Shown here piece after piece: positions 30,001-45,000 of a stretch of DNA of 64,000 nucleotides. Position 1 is the stretch's first letter. Each line of letters begins with the position of its first letter. Both the position numbers and the translations under genes were made by a program. Origin of the DNA: Nipponacmea schrenckii (lineage: Eukaryota; Mollusca; Gastropoda; Lottiidae); NCBI GenBank assembly GCA_030562195.1, contig JAUJPP010000012.1, positions 19,778,001-19,842,000 of the forward strand. The letters are read 5' to 3'. The notes below the pieces were generated by a model, which saw nothing but the letters and a program-made list of their open reading frames with translations, did not search any database and was not told the origin of the DNA.

Positions 30001-33000
30001 ATCTTGACGTGTCAGAACATAATTATCAGATATTTGTTGTGGATATGCAGATGGTTGTTGCAGGTAACCATTTGGTTGTTGTGGTACTGTATAGGTGGTT
30101 GGATGAGGTATTGGTTGATAAGATGCAGTGCGTTGTGGCGCAGAGAAATGAGGAATTGTAGATGGCTGAGGTTGGACAGCTGGACCATAAGAAACAGGAC
30201 TACTTGTTTGAGGCACGTGGTGATAAGACAGAGGTCCTCTAGTTTGGATGCCTCTCTCAAAATATTCCTGAGGTATCATATGACTGGTTTCGACACCAGG
30301 GGGCAGCACATACGGTATGGGGTTGTATGGAGCTGGCCTGTAGACTGGTTCGAAAGCAGACTGCATAGAAAGTCGTCTACGGGCTCGGCTATTGTGCTGT
30401 GGAATTGGTTTCTCAAAACCTGGATAGAAATAAAAAAAAAAATGGGTTTTTGAATTTTATGGTATTCCAGAGGATTCAAAGGGGCATTATCATCAGCTGA
30501 TGAAGAAAAAAAATCATGGTCTTCCCTGTCTATGAAGATGCCATGTTTTGTTTAGGAAATTCTGATTACCAAATGGAAATACCACAGAAATATGCCAATG
30601 TGCAAGATATCAACAAATTTTTGGTATAGCAAAGGAACACAGGAAATAATTGTCAAGCCATACCCAAAACTTTGTAGATAACTTGTATACTGTAAGGCTA
30701 AAAATTAATGCGTCAACAAATTACTGCGACATGGGGTATAGAGACTAAAATGCGAGTACAAATTAATTCGATCCATGATAGGTGTCGCATTTTTTAATAT
30801 CATAAAAAAGAAAATGGCTTCTAGGAAGTATGACAGCTGGTGCTGTATTCACCTCTAATCTTATCAATTAACTGTTCTTTCATTAAAACTTTTTTAACGT
30901 CATTGATTACTAATCAGCTTCAAATTTAGAGATAATTACCTAATGACTTAATCCTGCCCGGTCTCAATTTAAATACTTGACCTATATTACCTTTTGTCCA
31001 TATAATTCACTTGGAAATATGTATTTAAAAAAAGTGGATACAAATTAATGCGATCGCGGATAGGTCGCATTTAACGCATTAATTTCTATCTCGCAATAAT
31101 TTGTAGCCTTACAGTAATAAACACTACTAATGACAAGGTTAATAGTTTCTAGAAGAAAATAATTCCTGCACAATACCTGCATCAGTGTTGATGGGTAGTT
31201 CAATATCAGGTTGTATTTGGGACTGACTATAAGCTGGTGGTATGTGACTTGCGTAGTTGATAGAAGGCTGACTTTGGGGACGGCTAGAAGGATGTGCTGC
31301 AAAGTTAACTGTATTCTGATTGTTGTAATACTGGTCACTTTGTATTGGTTCTTCCACAGGTCTTGGTTGAGATACGGCTGCCTGAAATAATCAATCAAAC
31401 GTTGAAAGATCACAATTGGATGTAATTTGAGGGTTCATTAGGCATAAAGGCGGTGAAACAGTTAGAAATTTAAATGGGGACTATGCAGGATTCATTGTAT
31501 CAACATTGTTTCTTTCTACACAGATTCATCTATTTTATCAAGCAGAGGAAAATCTTTCAATTGATGTCAGCAGGGATACTCTTGATTTCAGAATTTCATA
31601 TGAAAATGCTTACCAAAGATCTCAACTGATTCTGTGTGGAGGAAATTTTAGTAGGCAAACTGGTTGGTCTGGACAATGTGTTATTTTTCTCTTGAGGTTG
31701 GTAGCTTTTAGGCTGCTTCTTTGGATGGGGTGGCAAGGAAAAGTCTTGACCAAAAGTAGGTACTTCTGCCCTTGAATGTGTGTCTCTTTCAGGATAAGGT
31801 AAAGCTCCAGGTGGTGGAATGATAGGTCCTGATGGTACCCAATCTATTGAAGTTCCTTCATCTGGTAGGTTTGGAGCAGACATCATGTCTCTTGGGTATC
31901 TGTTATGTTTTGGAGGAGAAACTGGTTGGTGGGCATGAGAATTAGCTCTGGGAACACTAGGTCTTGATACCATTTCAATTGGTTGTATGCCAGGATCTTT
32001 AGAGATTAAGCCTGGGTGAACAAATCCTGGTGCCTGGTTTAGAGGATGCAATCCTGATGGATTGGCAGATGGTGGGATAAATCCTGTAGAGCCTTGAGCC
32101 GATGATGCTCTATCAGAATCACCTATTGAGGGTCTACCAGGATGGTTTGGTGATGATGTTGCATCAGGCATGTCATAGCCTGGAGAATGTTGTGGTGTAG
32201 TCGGAGCCTTTTTGCTATACATTGGTGCCTAAAAGGAAAATGTTAATAAACCATCAAAAAACAAACACACATTACATAGCTTAAAGACACGTTTGAAAAA
32301 TGACTTAAGGTGTTTCAGTGAATAAGTTTTTGGTTTATATTCTATTTTTGAACAATTTACAAAAATTGATATGAAATTGAGTTTTACATCCTATTGAGAA
32401 GCTTATGAAGACTGGAATGCCATGCAATCAGCAATATCTTTCTTGGACAGGCACAAGAGCGTTGGTAATTTACGTCCTGAAATCATTTGCTTGGATACGT
32501 TTAAAATGTCGAAAGTGAGTTCTAATCACGACAGGAGTGTGAAAGTCCGATAACCTTTAATAAGTCATCTTCACTCACAATTCCAGCCCACCCAGCTGTA
32601 AATAGGCACAGATAATCTGTGAAAGATCAATGCCAAGGACCAGCTGGTATAAAGGATCCCTGTCACAGTGGACTTGTGAATTTAAGCTGTTATCCTTGTT
32701 AAATATAGTTGTTTCTTTCTTTCTTTCAAGCCTACTCAATTTGATTTCTAGCTATCAGAGGGAATATTCAATAAATATGTCTGCACCCTGCATCCTGGAC
32801 AATAGTGACATTTAGAAACTAGTATTAAAATACAATGGTACTATCTCAACCTATGTACAATTAAAGTTGGGTGTCCAATTCCATTTGGCACAGAGAATAT
32901 CCAATAGAAGTAATGTACAAACAGAAAGAAACCTACCCCTGTAACAGGTTGAATATAGTCAGCTTGGGTACCAAAACTAACTCCTGTTTTATTGCCAGGC

Positions 33001-36000
33001 ATTGTCTGAACATAGGCCGACTGCATTGCTAATGTTTCCTTTAAATTATTGACTTCCTGTCTCACTCGCCATAGTTCATCATCAAAGCCTGGGCCTACTG
33101 AGGAAATATTAAAAGGATTATTGGGATTGATATGCAAACAACATGGGTATATCATAAAACTTGTGCTGGTTTATATTCTTGTGAGGAACTATAGCACACT
33201 GGTTAGAGCATTGGTTTCATTTGGTCATTTGTATGGATACGTTGAAAATGTCGGACGTGAGTTCTAATCTCGACCGGAGTGTGAAAGTCCGATGACCTTG
33301 AATAAGTCATCTTCTCTCAAAATTCCAGTCCACCCAGCTGTAAATGGGTGCTGGTAATCCAGGAAAGAACAATGCCAAGAGGTTTGGCCAAGGACCAGCT
33401 GGTAGAAAGGATCCCTATCACGGCGGACATGTGAACCTAAGTTGTCCTTGTAAAATATAGTTGTTTCTTTCTTTTTGGTTATACATGATATATATACAAG
33501 TCCAACATTCAAAATAGGGAGTTCAACTGTATTTTAAATGAACAAGACAACAATGACCAAAAAAATTAGTTCCTTTCTTGGGCGTTTGATACCAATAATT
33601 TCTAGAAGGTAAAAATTCATACCTCCATCAGGACCATGCATTGCTAGATGATCCAACATTTGATTCAGCTTTTCTATCTCATTTCTCTGACTCTCCAATA
33701 TATCATACAGACGGGCTAGCTCTTCTTCTTGGGAGGCTGGAAGACATCAATAATATATCAATTAAGGTACTGTATAATTCCGTGTATAATGCGCAGGTTT
33801 TTACCCTAAAACGGCCCTATGAAAGAGGGGGTGCGCACTATATACGGTTAAAAAAAAGTTAAGTATTTTTTCCCGACGAAAATCGAAAATTGATGTTGAA
33901 GATCCGCCATTTTGTCTACCTTCATCAACATTCGCGGTAAAATTGATTTGTGTAAAAGATTGAATTATGATTTTAATAATGGCTCAATATGAATATTATC
34001 TATTACGGAAATATTTATTGCGAAAAAAATTGAAGAAAACTTGAATGACCAGCTGGTAGAAAGGATCAATGTCACAGTGGACTTGTGAACCGAAGTTGTT
34101 ATCCTTGTCAAATATAGTTGTTTCTTTCCTTTCTTTCTTACAAGTTCATGATTTAACCATGTTTAAAACCCATCTTTAAAGATACAAGTCAAGAGACTTA
34201 CTTGTGACTTGATTGGATAAATCAACTTGATTGTTATCTTGTTGTATTTGTAAATCTTTAGCATCTAAAATTTGTTGTAGAAGATCTGCTTCACGCTGAG
34301 CATTCTCTAAGTCCTCAGCTATAACTTGTATTCTTACTTCCTGTTTTTCCTAAAATAACCAGACACAACACAATAGAATACTTATTGGATAACTCCAAAT
34401 AGCCATTACTTAAATATCAGATTGGAAATTGAAATATAGATTATCTAAGAGAAGTTAGAGATCCAAATGCTTGTAAGGTGTTAAATGGTATACTTCTTTA
34501 ACCCTTGGAGAGTGACAAATGTAACATGAACTGTTGTTTCTTTAAAGCCTGCATATGTTGTCAACAGTACAGCCACTAAATATTGGTTGAATATTTACAG
34601 AACAGAATAGGTATTCATAGAATACTTATTGGATAATTCCAATTAGTTGTTTTAAACCAAACAACATTATAAAATTTCTCAAATATCAGATTTTGTATGG
34701 GAAATTTGAACATGGATTTTGTAAAAGAACCAAATGCTTACAAAAACCAAAATGCCAGAATTTCTTAACCTTTTGAGTGTATATTACACTCAAGTGTATA
34801 ATTTTTTTTTAAAATATTTATTCAAAAATTTGCAAGGAGTAAATACATACATGTATATATATATGGATTGGAAACAAGCCGAAGCTGATATTAATCCATA
34901 ATGTGTTTCTTTATAGCATGCATTTGTATGTTATCAGTAGAATTCTTTGGAAAACAGAAAAGCAAAATTCTGTTGTAAGTAAGTTAACAATTCATCAATT
35001 TCAAAACAAGCCCATGTTAACAATCTTCTCTTCACATAATGTTAAAAATCTATCACAATATCATACCCTAATTAAATCGGCTGCCTGTCTTTGTTTTTCA
35101 AGTTCAGCTTCAAATTCTTCTTCTCTATTGTGAAGCTGTGACTGCCATTTGGCTACTTCTGTTTCCGCATCAGCCAACTAGTAGAAGAAAATATTGTTTA
35201 ATATTCATACGAAACAGGTTGTTCAGACGCTTGTTTTTGTATCTGACACATTAAACATTAATAGCCAAAAATTACCCAAAAAATGGTTTGCAAGACAAGG
35301 TAACGTATGCAGATGATGGTAATTAGAAAAAAACTAAATATTGTCATGAACATAAGATATAAATAACAAATTAATCACAAAGATTCAATCAATGTTATGT
35401 TAGGTTTATCATAAAAGGTTTATCATAAAAGGTTTATCATAAAAGGTTTATCATAAAAGGTTCATAATAAAAGGTTTATCATAAAAGGTTTATCATAAAA
35501 GGTTTATCATAAAAGGTTTATCATAAAAGGTTTATCATAAAAGGTTAATAATAAAAGGTTTATCATAAAAGGTTTACCATAAAAGGTTTATCATAAAAGG
35601 TTAATAATAAAAGGTTTATCATAAAAGGTTTATAATAAAAGGTTTATCATAAAAGGTTTATAATAAAAGGTTTATATAAAAGGTTTATAATCAAAGGTTT
35701 ATAATAAAAGGTTTATAATAAAAGGTTTGTCATAAAAGGTTTATAATAAAAGGTTTATCATAAAAGGTTTATCATAAAAGGTTTATCATAAAAGGTTTAT
35801 CATAAAAGGTTTAATAAAAGGTTTATCATAAAAGGTTTATCATAAAAGGTTTATCATAAAAGGTTTATAATAAAAGGTTTATCATAAAAGGTTTATCATA
35901 AAAGGTTTATAATAAAAGGTTTATCATAAAAGGTTTATCATAAAAGGTTCATATAAAAGGTTTATCATAAAAAGGTTAATAATAAAAGGTTTATCATAAA

Positions 36001-39000
36001 AGGTTCATCCAAATCAGCTGAAAAACATAGTCTCTTTACATCAAAAAGAACTGATATATAGAGGGTGACTTTTTAATTCATATTTTATCAAGATGGTGGA
36101 TATAAAGGTGTTCTTACTCGTTTATCATCATCTGCAACCTTTCCTTTCATAAATCTTTTTAAATCCATTAGTTCACGCTGCAGTTCCTCATATAGTTCTT
36201 TCTCGTCTGAATACAGAGAGGAAGCTTTATCACTACTCTCAGAACCAGGTGAATATACTATCTTTGGTACAACACGATTCTGAAAGAAAAATTAAATGGA
36301 ATCTGTAAATACTATCTCTGTTACCATCAAAATCTATATAGACATATATTACTATCACTTGACAATTTACGGCTTTATACAGGAAGTAACGAGTCTTGCC
36401 TAACAAGACAATAAAATCTACAATTACAGTAGCAGTTAGAAATAATACAGCAATGTTAATGATTTTGTATATTTTATTCAATGTACTTGGCCAAACTTAC
36501 AAACACTGGGACCGCAAAATAGATGTCCGATGTCGGATAACACTGAGTACACAGTATATACATTCTGTATATATTTGTTAAAGTTAAGAAATGGTTTTAA
36601 ACTAGCATTGGAGTTTTCTAATGTATGTCTTTATTATCATACTGTACCTCTCTAGCTCTGTTTTCAGCATCTTTTAAAGCTCTCTCTAGGTGTTTTATAA
36701 TATCTAATAATCTTCTCTTTTCAGGGTCTTCACCAGTCATTATAGAAACATTCTAAAAATACAATTATAGCTACTGGTTTATATGACAAATATAACTAGG
36801 TTACTGCCAGAAGTGAACAGTTACTGGCAGAAATGAACAGTTACTGGCAGAAATGAACAGCTTACTGGCAGAAATGAACAGTTACTGGCAGAAGTGAACA
36901 GTTACTGGCATAAGTGAACAGTTACTAGCAGAAGTGAATGTTACGGGCAGATGTAAATTGTTACATGCAGAAGTGAACAGTTACTAGCAGAAGTAAACAG
37001 TTACTGGCAGAAGTGAACAGTTACTGGCAGAAGTGAACAGTTACTGGCAGAAGTGAACAGTTACTAGCAGAAGTAAATAGTTACTGGCATAAGTAACATT
37101 TACTGGCCGAAGTGACCAGTTTACGGACAGAAGTGAACAGTAACTGGCAGAAATGAACAGTTACTGGCAAAAGTAAACAATTACTGGCAGAAGTAAATAG
37201 TTACTGGCAGAAGTGAACAGTTACTGGCTGAAGTGAACAGTTACTGGCAGAAGTGAACAGTTACTGGCAGAAGTGAACAGTTACTAGCAGAAGTAAATAG
37301 TTACTGGCATAAGTGCACAGTTACTGGCAGAAGTGACCAGTTTACTGACAGAAGTGAACAGTCACTGGCAGAAGTGAACAATTACTGGCAGAAGTGAACG
37401 TTACGGGCAGAAGTAAATAGTTATTGGCAGAAGTGAACAGTTACTAGCAGAAGTGAACAGTTACTGGCAGAAGTGAACAGTTACCAGCAGAAGTGAACAG
37501 TTACGGGCAGAAGTAAACAGTTACTGGCAGAAGTGAACAGTTACTGGCAGAAGTGAACAGTTACTGGCAGAAGTAAACAGATACTGGCAGAAGTGAACGT
37601 TACTGGCAGAAGTAAACAGTTACTGGCAGAAGTGAACAAATGTACATTGGAATAGATAATGTATTAGCCACACAGAGATAGGTATAACATGTAACAGAAT
37701 CTAGAACAGATTAAAAAAAATATTTACCCTGGATGATTTGGGGGCGTCTCTCTTTAAAACCATTGTTTCATTCTTCTTTAGTTGATCTTTTAAATTTTTC
37801 ATCTCAATGTCAGCCTTCAAAAATCAAAAAAAAAGTTCATTTGACAATTTATCTTGATGAAAACAAAATTTTGAGATTGTTTTTTGTATAATTAAAAGAA
37901 CCACAGACATCTGAATTACAAATAGGGGTCACTTCACAAAAGTCTAAAGATATCATAAGCAGTTTTTGTGATGGTTTTTGTATAATTACAAGAACCACAG
38001 ACATCAATGACAAATAGGGGTTTAAAATCACATCACAAAAGCCTAAAAGATATCATAAACATGTTTCGTGATGGTTTTTGTATAATTACAAGAACCACAG
38101 ACATCTGAATTACAAATAGTGGTTCCAAATCACATCACAAAAGCCTAAAGATATCATAAACAGGTTTTGAGATGGTATTTGTATAATTACAAGAACCACA
38201 GACACCTGAATTACAAATAGTGGTTCCAAATCACATCACAAAAGCCTAAAGATATCATAAACAGGTTTTGAGATGGTTTTGTATTACAAGAACCACAGAC
38301 ACCTGAATTACAAATAGTGGTTCCAAATCACATCACAAAAGCCTTAAAAATATCATAAACAGTTTTGAGATGGTTTTGTATAATTACAAGAACCACAGAC
38401 ACCTGAATTACAAATAGTGGTTCCAAATCACATCACAAAAGCCTTAAGATATCATAAACAGGTTTTGAGATGGTATTTGTATAATTACAAGAACCACAGA
38501 CACCTGAATTACAAATAGTGGTTCCAAATCACATCACAAAAGCCTTAAGATATCATAAACAGGTTTTGAGATGGTATTTGTATAATTACAAGAACCACAG
38601 ACACCTGAATTACAAATAGTGGTTCCAAATCACATCACAAAAGCCTTAAGATATCATGAGCAGTCATCTGAATTACGAATAAGAGTTTTAAATATAAATG
38701 ATATACAAAGATCAAAGTAATAAAACCTCTTTACAATCCTAATAATACCTAGATCTCCAAAAACAAGCCTCTGCCTTATACCAACAATTTTTTCCTGGTT
38801 TATGATTTTCTATACAATATCCTACTCTAAACTGATGCTTACAGATTTTTGTGAAAGAGAAATGAGTTTGGTAGACAACTATTAAATATACAGTTATAAA
38901 AATTTTAATTTTTAGAAAAATTATAAATTTAAAATTAAATTTTAAAGGGGGGAACAGCTTATTTGATATCGGACAATCATCCGACAGCCTAACACATGAA

Positions 39001-42000
39001 ATCTTTTGCTTAGCTAATCAGAAATAGTCTACAGAGCTTACCTTTGAAATTGAGCCTTCAAATTCATGTGTATCCATAATTATCCGTGTTTGAAAAATCA
39101 TAACGTCTTAAGAAATTACGAACATCCCGCCATATTGGAAAACGGTTTGTCTTGATAATCAAAGAGTTATCCTTCCCGTAGTGCAATAGCGGTCATCTAT
39201 ATAAATAGACTACAATGCATTTTCAATTGTAGACTTTGTAAACAGGACACACAATTTTCAGACTGACTGGAGACCAGCCGCGTACAGCACGGAAAAAAAA
39301 TGAATAGTGAAATTTTTTGTTTGAGGTATATTTCAAGGTATTTTGCGATTTTCTTAGAGCTTAAGTATTTCTGAGGACTGTTTAAATGTAACAAAGGCCC
39401 AAAACGACCCCTAAAGATCAAGCCTGAGCCCCTTTAAACATAACGTTTCATTACAAATTAAATTAATGAAAGAAACGATATCACAGCATAGGGATGTAAT
39501 GAAACGTTGTGTTAAAAAGAATAATATAGTCTATAGCTATAATAATTGTTGTCTATTAATTAGAATTGGTTTAGTTGTTAATTAAACAACAATGATTTTA
39601 GTATTTCAGTACTATATAGACAGTGAAAACATCTGTCATATTAACAGCTTTAGATACAAAAACTAGTCAAATTTATCAAAGTTTAGTAGAGACACAAGTT
39701 AACTTAGTTGTTTAAATATAGAGTAACATCATGTTTCAATTACTAAATTACAGTTTCCTGAAGTCACAATTGTCCTAAATTCGGACTCCTTATAGTGATG
39801 AAATTCCCTGCAAACCCTTGAATATCAATAATAAAATACCTTATCCTTTTCTTTCCTGTATTTGTCTACTTCTTTTAAACTTTTATTCAATTGATCTTGC
39901 ATATGACTCTGTAGATCTTTCATAGTCTGACCGAGATAGTCTTCTTCTCCTTCTGGTGTTATTGGTGTCTGCAAGAAGAGCAAATCCATGCAGTGTGAAA
40001 TGAGGTAAACTTTGCCAGAAAAATGCCATTTCTTTAACTCCCAATAACTCTCAACTCTGACCAGTACTATACTTATACATGTACATTTCGAAACACAAGA
40101 TTTATAGATATACTACTTCTAGGTTAATTACATACTATGTTTCGAAACACAAGATTATAGATATACTACTTCTAGGTTTATTACATACTATGTTTCTAAA
40201 GACAAGATTATAGATATACTACCTCTAGGCTTATTACATACTATGTTTCTAAACACAAGATTATAGATATACTACTTCTAGGTTTATTACATACTATGTT
40301 TCTAAACACAAGATTATAGATATACTACTTCTAGGCTTATTACATACTATGTTTTGAAACACATACAGGTAACGTTATCAAGTAAAATGATTAACAACAA
40401 AAAACAGCATGGGTTATATAGTAACTAATAAACCTAGAAGTAGTATATCCATATATCTTGTGTTTCTAAACATAGTATGGTCTGTAATGAACCAAGAAGT
40501 ATTATATCCATATATCTTGTGTTTCTAAACATAGTATGTAATAAAACCAGAAGTAGTATATCCATATATCTTGTGTTTCTAAACATAGTATGTAATAAAC
40601 CTAGAAGTAGTATATCCATATATCTTGTGTTTCTAAACGTAGTATGTAATAAAGCTAGAAGTAGTATATCCATATATCTTGTGTTTCTAAACGTAGTATG
40701 TAATAAAGCTAGAAGTAGTTCATCCATATATCTGGTGTATTTCATATATTAATAGTTACTAATAAAGACTAGTAGACCAGGTTACATTGTTCTTTTTCAA
40801 GACCTGAACAATAAGACATCTTTACAGTGTCATAAATGATATATGACAAGAAAAAAAAATTATCTTACCTTGCCAGATTTCAGATTTCTAGAAAGATCTT
40901 TCAGTCTTCTCTTCAGATCTGATGGCCTAAAAGATGTATTTGGATCTGTGTCTGACCTGTGACGATGTCCATCTAATTCATCCAATAAAGATGTATTCTG
41001 GGCCTGTAAAAGGAGAACATAGATGTAATGAGACCTTGTTTATGGCCTAATGATAATTTAATACCGTATAATTGGGAATACAATGCGCACCATTTATAAC
41101 GCTCTAGTAACTATAGAAATATGTCACTGTAAAATACATCCTAGTAAATTTTATCACTGTTATTCTTGTTTGAATCCCAGGAACATTAAATTCAGAGTAA
41201 TTACATGCATTGTTTGAAAACTTGTGAAAAAAGAAGCATTAGCTCCAAAAGATGCAAAAAAATGAAATGAATGGGGTTTTACTCCTACTCTTTTGCAGCT
41301 TATGGGCTAATGAGGACAGTTATGAAAAATGCAACAAAATGGAATTTTAAGTTCTACTTTTTTTCAACCTTTGCCTAATGTAGGTAATGCCATGAAGTGT
41401 GCAAAAGGTACTACCTAGTGGCTTTGCTCTAGGATCAGAGTTCATGGCAACATCCATACACTTTTACTTAATGTAACAATGAAACAGAACTTACCTTCAA
41501 CGCTTCCAGTTGAGTTGCAACTTTTCTATAATCTCTATCAGGACTCCCTGACATCTTTAATTTCTTATTGGCTCTTTCATTTCTCTCCTTTTCTAGCTGT
41601 AATTGTTTCTCTAGAAATTTCTTTTCACTCTGAAATAAAGAATAAGAGGACATTGTTATAAAATAGAATAGAGTTATGAAAAACAATGCCATAGAAATGA
41701 AATTGAGGCATTAAAATGTAAATGGAGTTGTCATATAAGGGGATATTAAAATGTAAATGGAGTTGTCATATAAGGGGATATTAAAATGTAAATAGAGTTG
41801 TCATATAAGGGGATATTAAAATGTAAATACAGTTGTCTTGTATTATAATAGGACATTAAAATGTAAATATAGTTGTCATATAAGAAGATATTAAAATGTA
41901 AATTGAGTTGTCATATAAGAGGATATTAAAATGTAAATGAAGTTGTCATATAAGAGGACATTAAAATGTAAATAAAGTTGTCATATAAGAAGACATTAAA

Positions 42001-45000
42001 GTAAAATTGAGTTGTCATATAAGGAGACATTATAATGTAAATGGAGTTGTCACATAAGGGGATATTAAAATGTACAGAGAGTTGTCTTGTCATATAAGAG
42101 GACATTAAAATGTAAAGAGAGTTGTCTTGTCATATAAGAGGTAATTAAAATGTAAATAGAGTTGTCATATAAGGGGATATTAAAATGTAAATAGAGTTGT
42201 CATATAAGTGGAAATTTAAAATGTAAATGGAGTTGTCATATAAGACATTAAAATGTAAATGGAGTTGTCATATAAGAGGACATTAAAATGTATATGGAAT
42301 TGTCATACAAAAGGACATTAAAATGTAAATGGAGTTGTCATATAAGACATTAAAATATAAATAGAGTTGTCATATAAGATGACATTAAAATGTAAATGAA
42401 GTTGTCATATAAGATGACATTAAAATGTAAATGGAGTTGTCATATAAGATAACATTAAAATGTAAATGAAGTTGTCATATAAGATGACATTAAAATGTAA
42501 ATGAGTTGTCATATAAGAGGATATTAAAATGTAAATGAGTTGTCATATAAGGGGATATTAAAATGTAAATAGAGTTGTCATATAAGTGAACAATAAAATG
42601 TAAATAAAGTTGTCATATAAGAGGACATTAAAATGTAAATTGAGTTGTCATATAAGAAGCTATTAAAATGTTAATTGAGTTGTCATATAAGTGGATATTA
42701 AAATGTAAATGAAGTTGTCATATAAGAGGACATTAAAATGTAAATAGAGTTGTCATATAAGGGGATATTAAAATGTAAATGGAGTTGTCATATAAGACAT
42801 TAAAATGTAAATAGAGTTGTCATATAAGATGACATTAAAATGTAAATGAAGTTGTCATATAAGATGACATTAAAATGTAAATGAAGTTGTCATATAAGAT
42901 GACATTAAAATGTAAATGGAGTTGTCTATGTTTTGCATAAGATGACATTAAAATGTAAATAGAGTTGTCATATAAGAGGATATTAAAATGTAAATAGAGT
43001 TGTCATATAAGGGGATATTAAAATGTAAATAAGTTGTCATATAAGTGGATATTAAAATGTAAATACAGTTGTCATATTTAAATATAAATAGAGTTGTGAA
43101 ATAACAAATGCCATACTTCAGCCTTGCGTTCTGCTTCTACCAATGACTTTCGTAAATTTCTGGCCTCAGTTTCAGCAGCCTCTAACCTCTCACCACCAGA
43201 ATGATTGACAGGTAGTTGACGTCTGCTATGAAGTTGTTCTGATAATGATTTATTTTGATCTTGTGCTGCTCGAAAAGAGTTTTCCAAATCTTGAAGTTTC
43301 TGCAAAATTATTTTCAATGTAGAATGAAAATGTGAAAGTATTGTATTTAGAACCTATTCCATTCAGAAATGTTTGCAATAATTTTTAAAGACATTTGACC
43401 AATCTTGCACCAGATGCAACCCATTTTCCTATCAGACTTGGTTTGCTCTCAAACGTGCGGAAACAATTTTCAACCAACATATGTGGCAATTTCCCACTTC
43501 ATCCTCTAGTCTAAAATAAAATAGAATCATACCCTTTGCATTTCTGGTATTTCTGTGGCTTCAGCATCAAGAATGCTTAAATCTTGTTCAAGTCGTTTGA
43601 CTTTATCCTGTAAGGTATCTCGTTCTCTAGACAGATTCTCACAGTCTTTCTTCTGTAACTCTGCCTGGTCTTTAACATTCTGTATATACACCTGTAGACC
43701 ACTGACTACATCATCTAACTCTTGTCTCATCTCTTCATTCTTCTCTATCTGGTCTGAAGTATTAATAAGGGATGACTGAATAGATGATCGACTGACTGAA
43801 TAGATGATCGACTGACAGAATAGATGAATGGTGATCGACTTGACTGAATAGATGACTGGTGAACAACTGACTGAATAGATAACTGACTGACTGAATAGAT
43901 GACTGGTGACCAACTGACTGAATGGATGACTGGTGACCAACTGACTGAATAGATGAATGGTGATTGACTGACTGAAAAGATGACTGGTGAACAACTGACT
44001 GAATAGATAACTGACTGACTAAATAGATGACTGGTTACCAACTGACTGAATAGATGACTAACTGAATAGAGGACTGACTGACTGATTGACTGAATTGATG
44101 CTGATGACCGACTGACAGAAAAGATGACTAATGAAATGACTTGAATAGATGACTAAATAGATGACTAATAGAATGAGCTGACTGAATAGATGACTAGATG
44201 ACTGACTACTGAATAGATGACTGACTGACTGAATAGATGACTATGACAACTGACGATAGATGACTCACTAATAGATGACTGATACCACCCATTCAAATAA
44301 TACTGAACCTAAAAATAAGGTTCTCACCATCTCGAAGTTGCTGTTCTAACTTTTTGATATCTTGTGTTTCTCTGTTAATATTTTCCATCATTTCATCTAG
44401 TTGTGATTTTAAATCATTGTAAACATCATTAGATTCGTTAATCTGCTGCTCTTTATCTACCATTAATGAATGTTTCTTATTCTACAAGATATAAAACAAC
44501 ACATTCAGTTTATCTCAGTTTGTATTATTCTACAAAATACAAAACAACACATTCAATTTATCCTATTCTACAATACAATACATATCATAAATACACATTA
44601 CAACAGATTAAGTGTCTACAATATATAAAACAACACAAACAGTTTATCTCATTTTCAACACAACACATATCATTAATGTACAATACAACAGACAAAATGT
44701 GTCTTCACTATACAAAACACATGTTTTTATTATTCTACAATATACAAAACAACACATTCAGTTTATCCTATTCTACAATAAAACACATATCATAAATACA
44801 CATTACAACAGATTAAGTGTGTCTACAATATACAAAACAGCACATGTTTGTTTTATTCTACATAATACAAAAAAAACACAAAACATATATTTCATCCTAT
44901 TCTACAATACAACACATATCATTAAGTGTGTTATCAATATACAAAAAAGCACATGCTGTATGTATCATACTACAAAATACAATACAACACATAATGTATC

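Noticed and set aside
29947..30453. 168-codon plus-strand frame opposite exon 25
   Set aside because: Antisense shadow of the proline-rich exon (Trp/Ile-rich complement), with no independent support.
33181..33260. tRNA gene
   Set aside because: Box A and B are present but no cloverleaf closes; it is the head of SINE B. The same applies to 49127 and 55258.
40477..40752. 91-codon plus-strand frame with repeated SSISIYLVFLN
   Set aside because: Open only because of the 52-bp array with few stops in this frame.
43745..44041. Long minus-strand frame upstream of exon 11 (SQLVTSHPF-like repeats)
   Set aside because: It is the adjoining minisatellite read through the exon 11 acceptor; the real exon starts at 43753.
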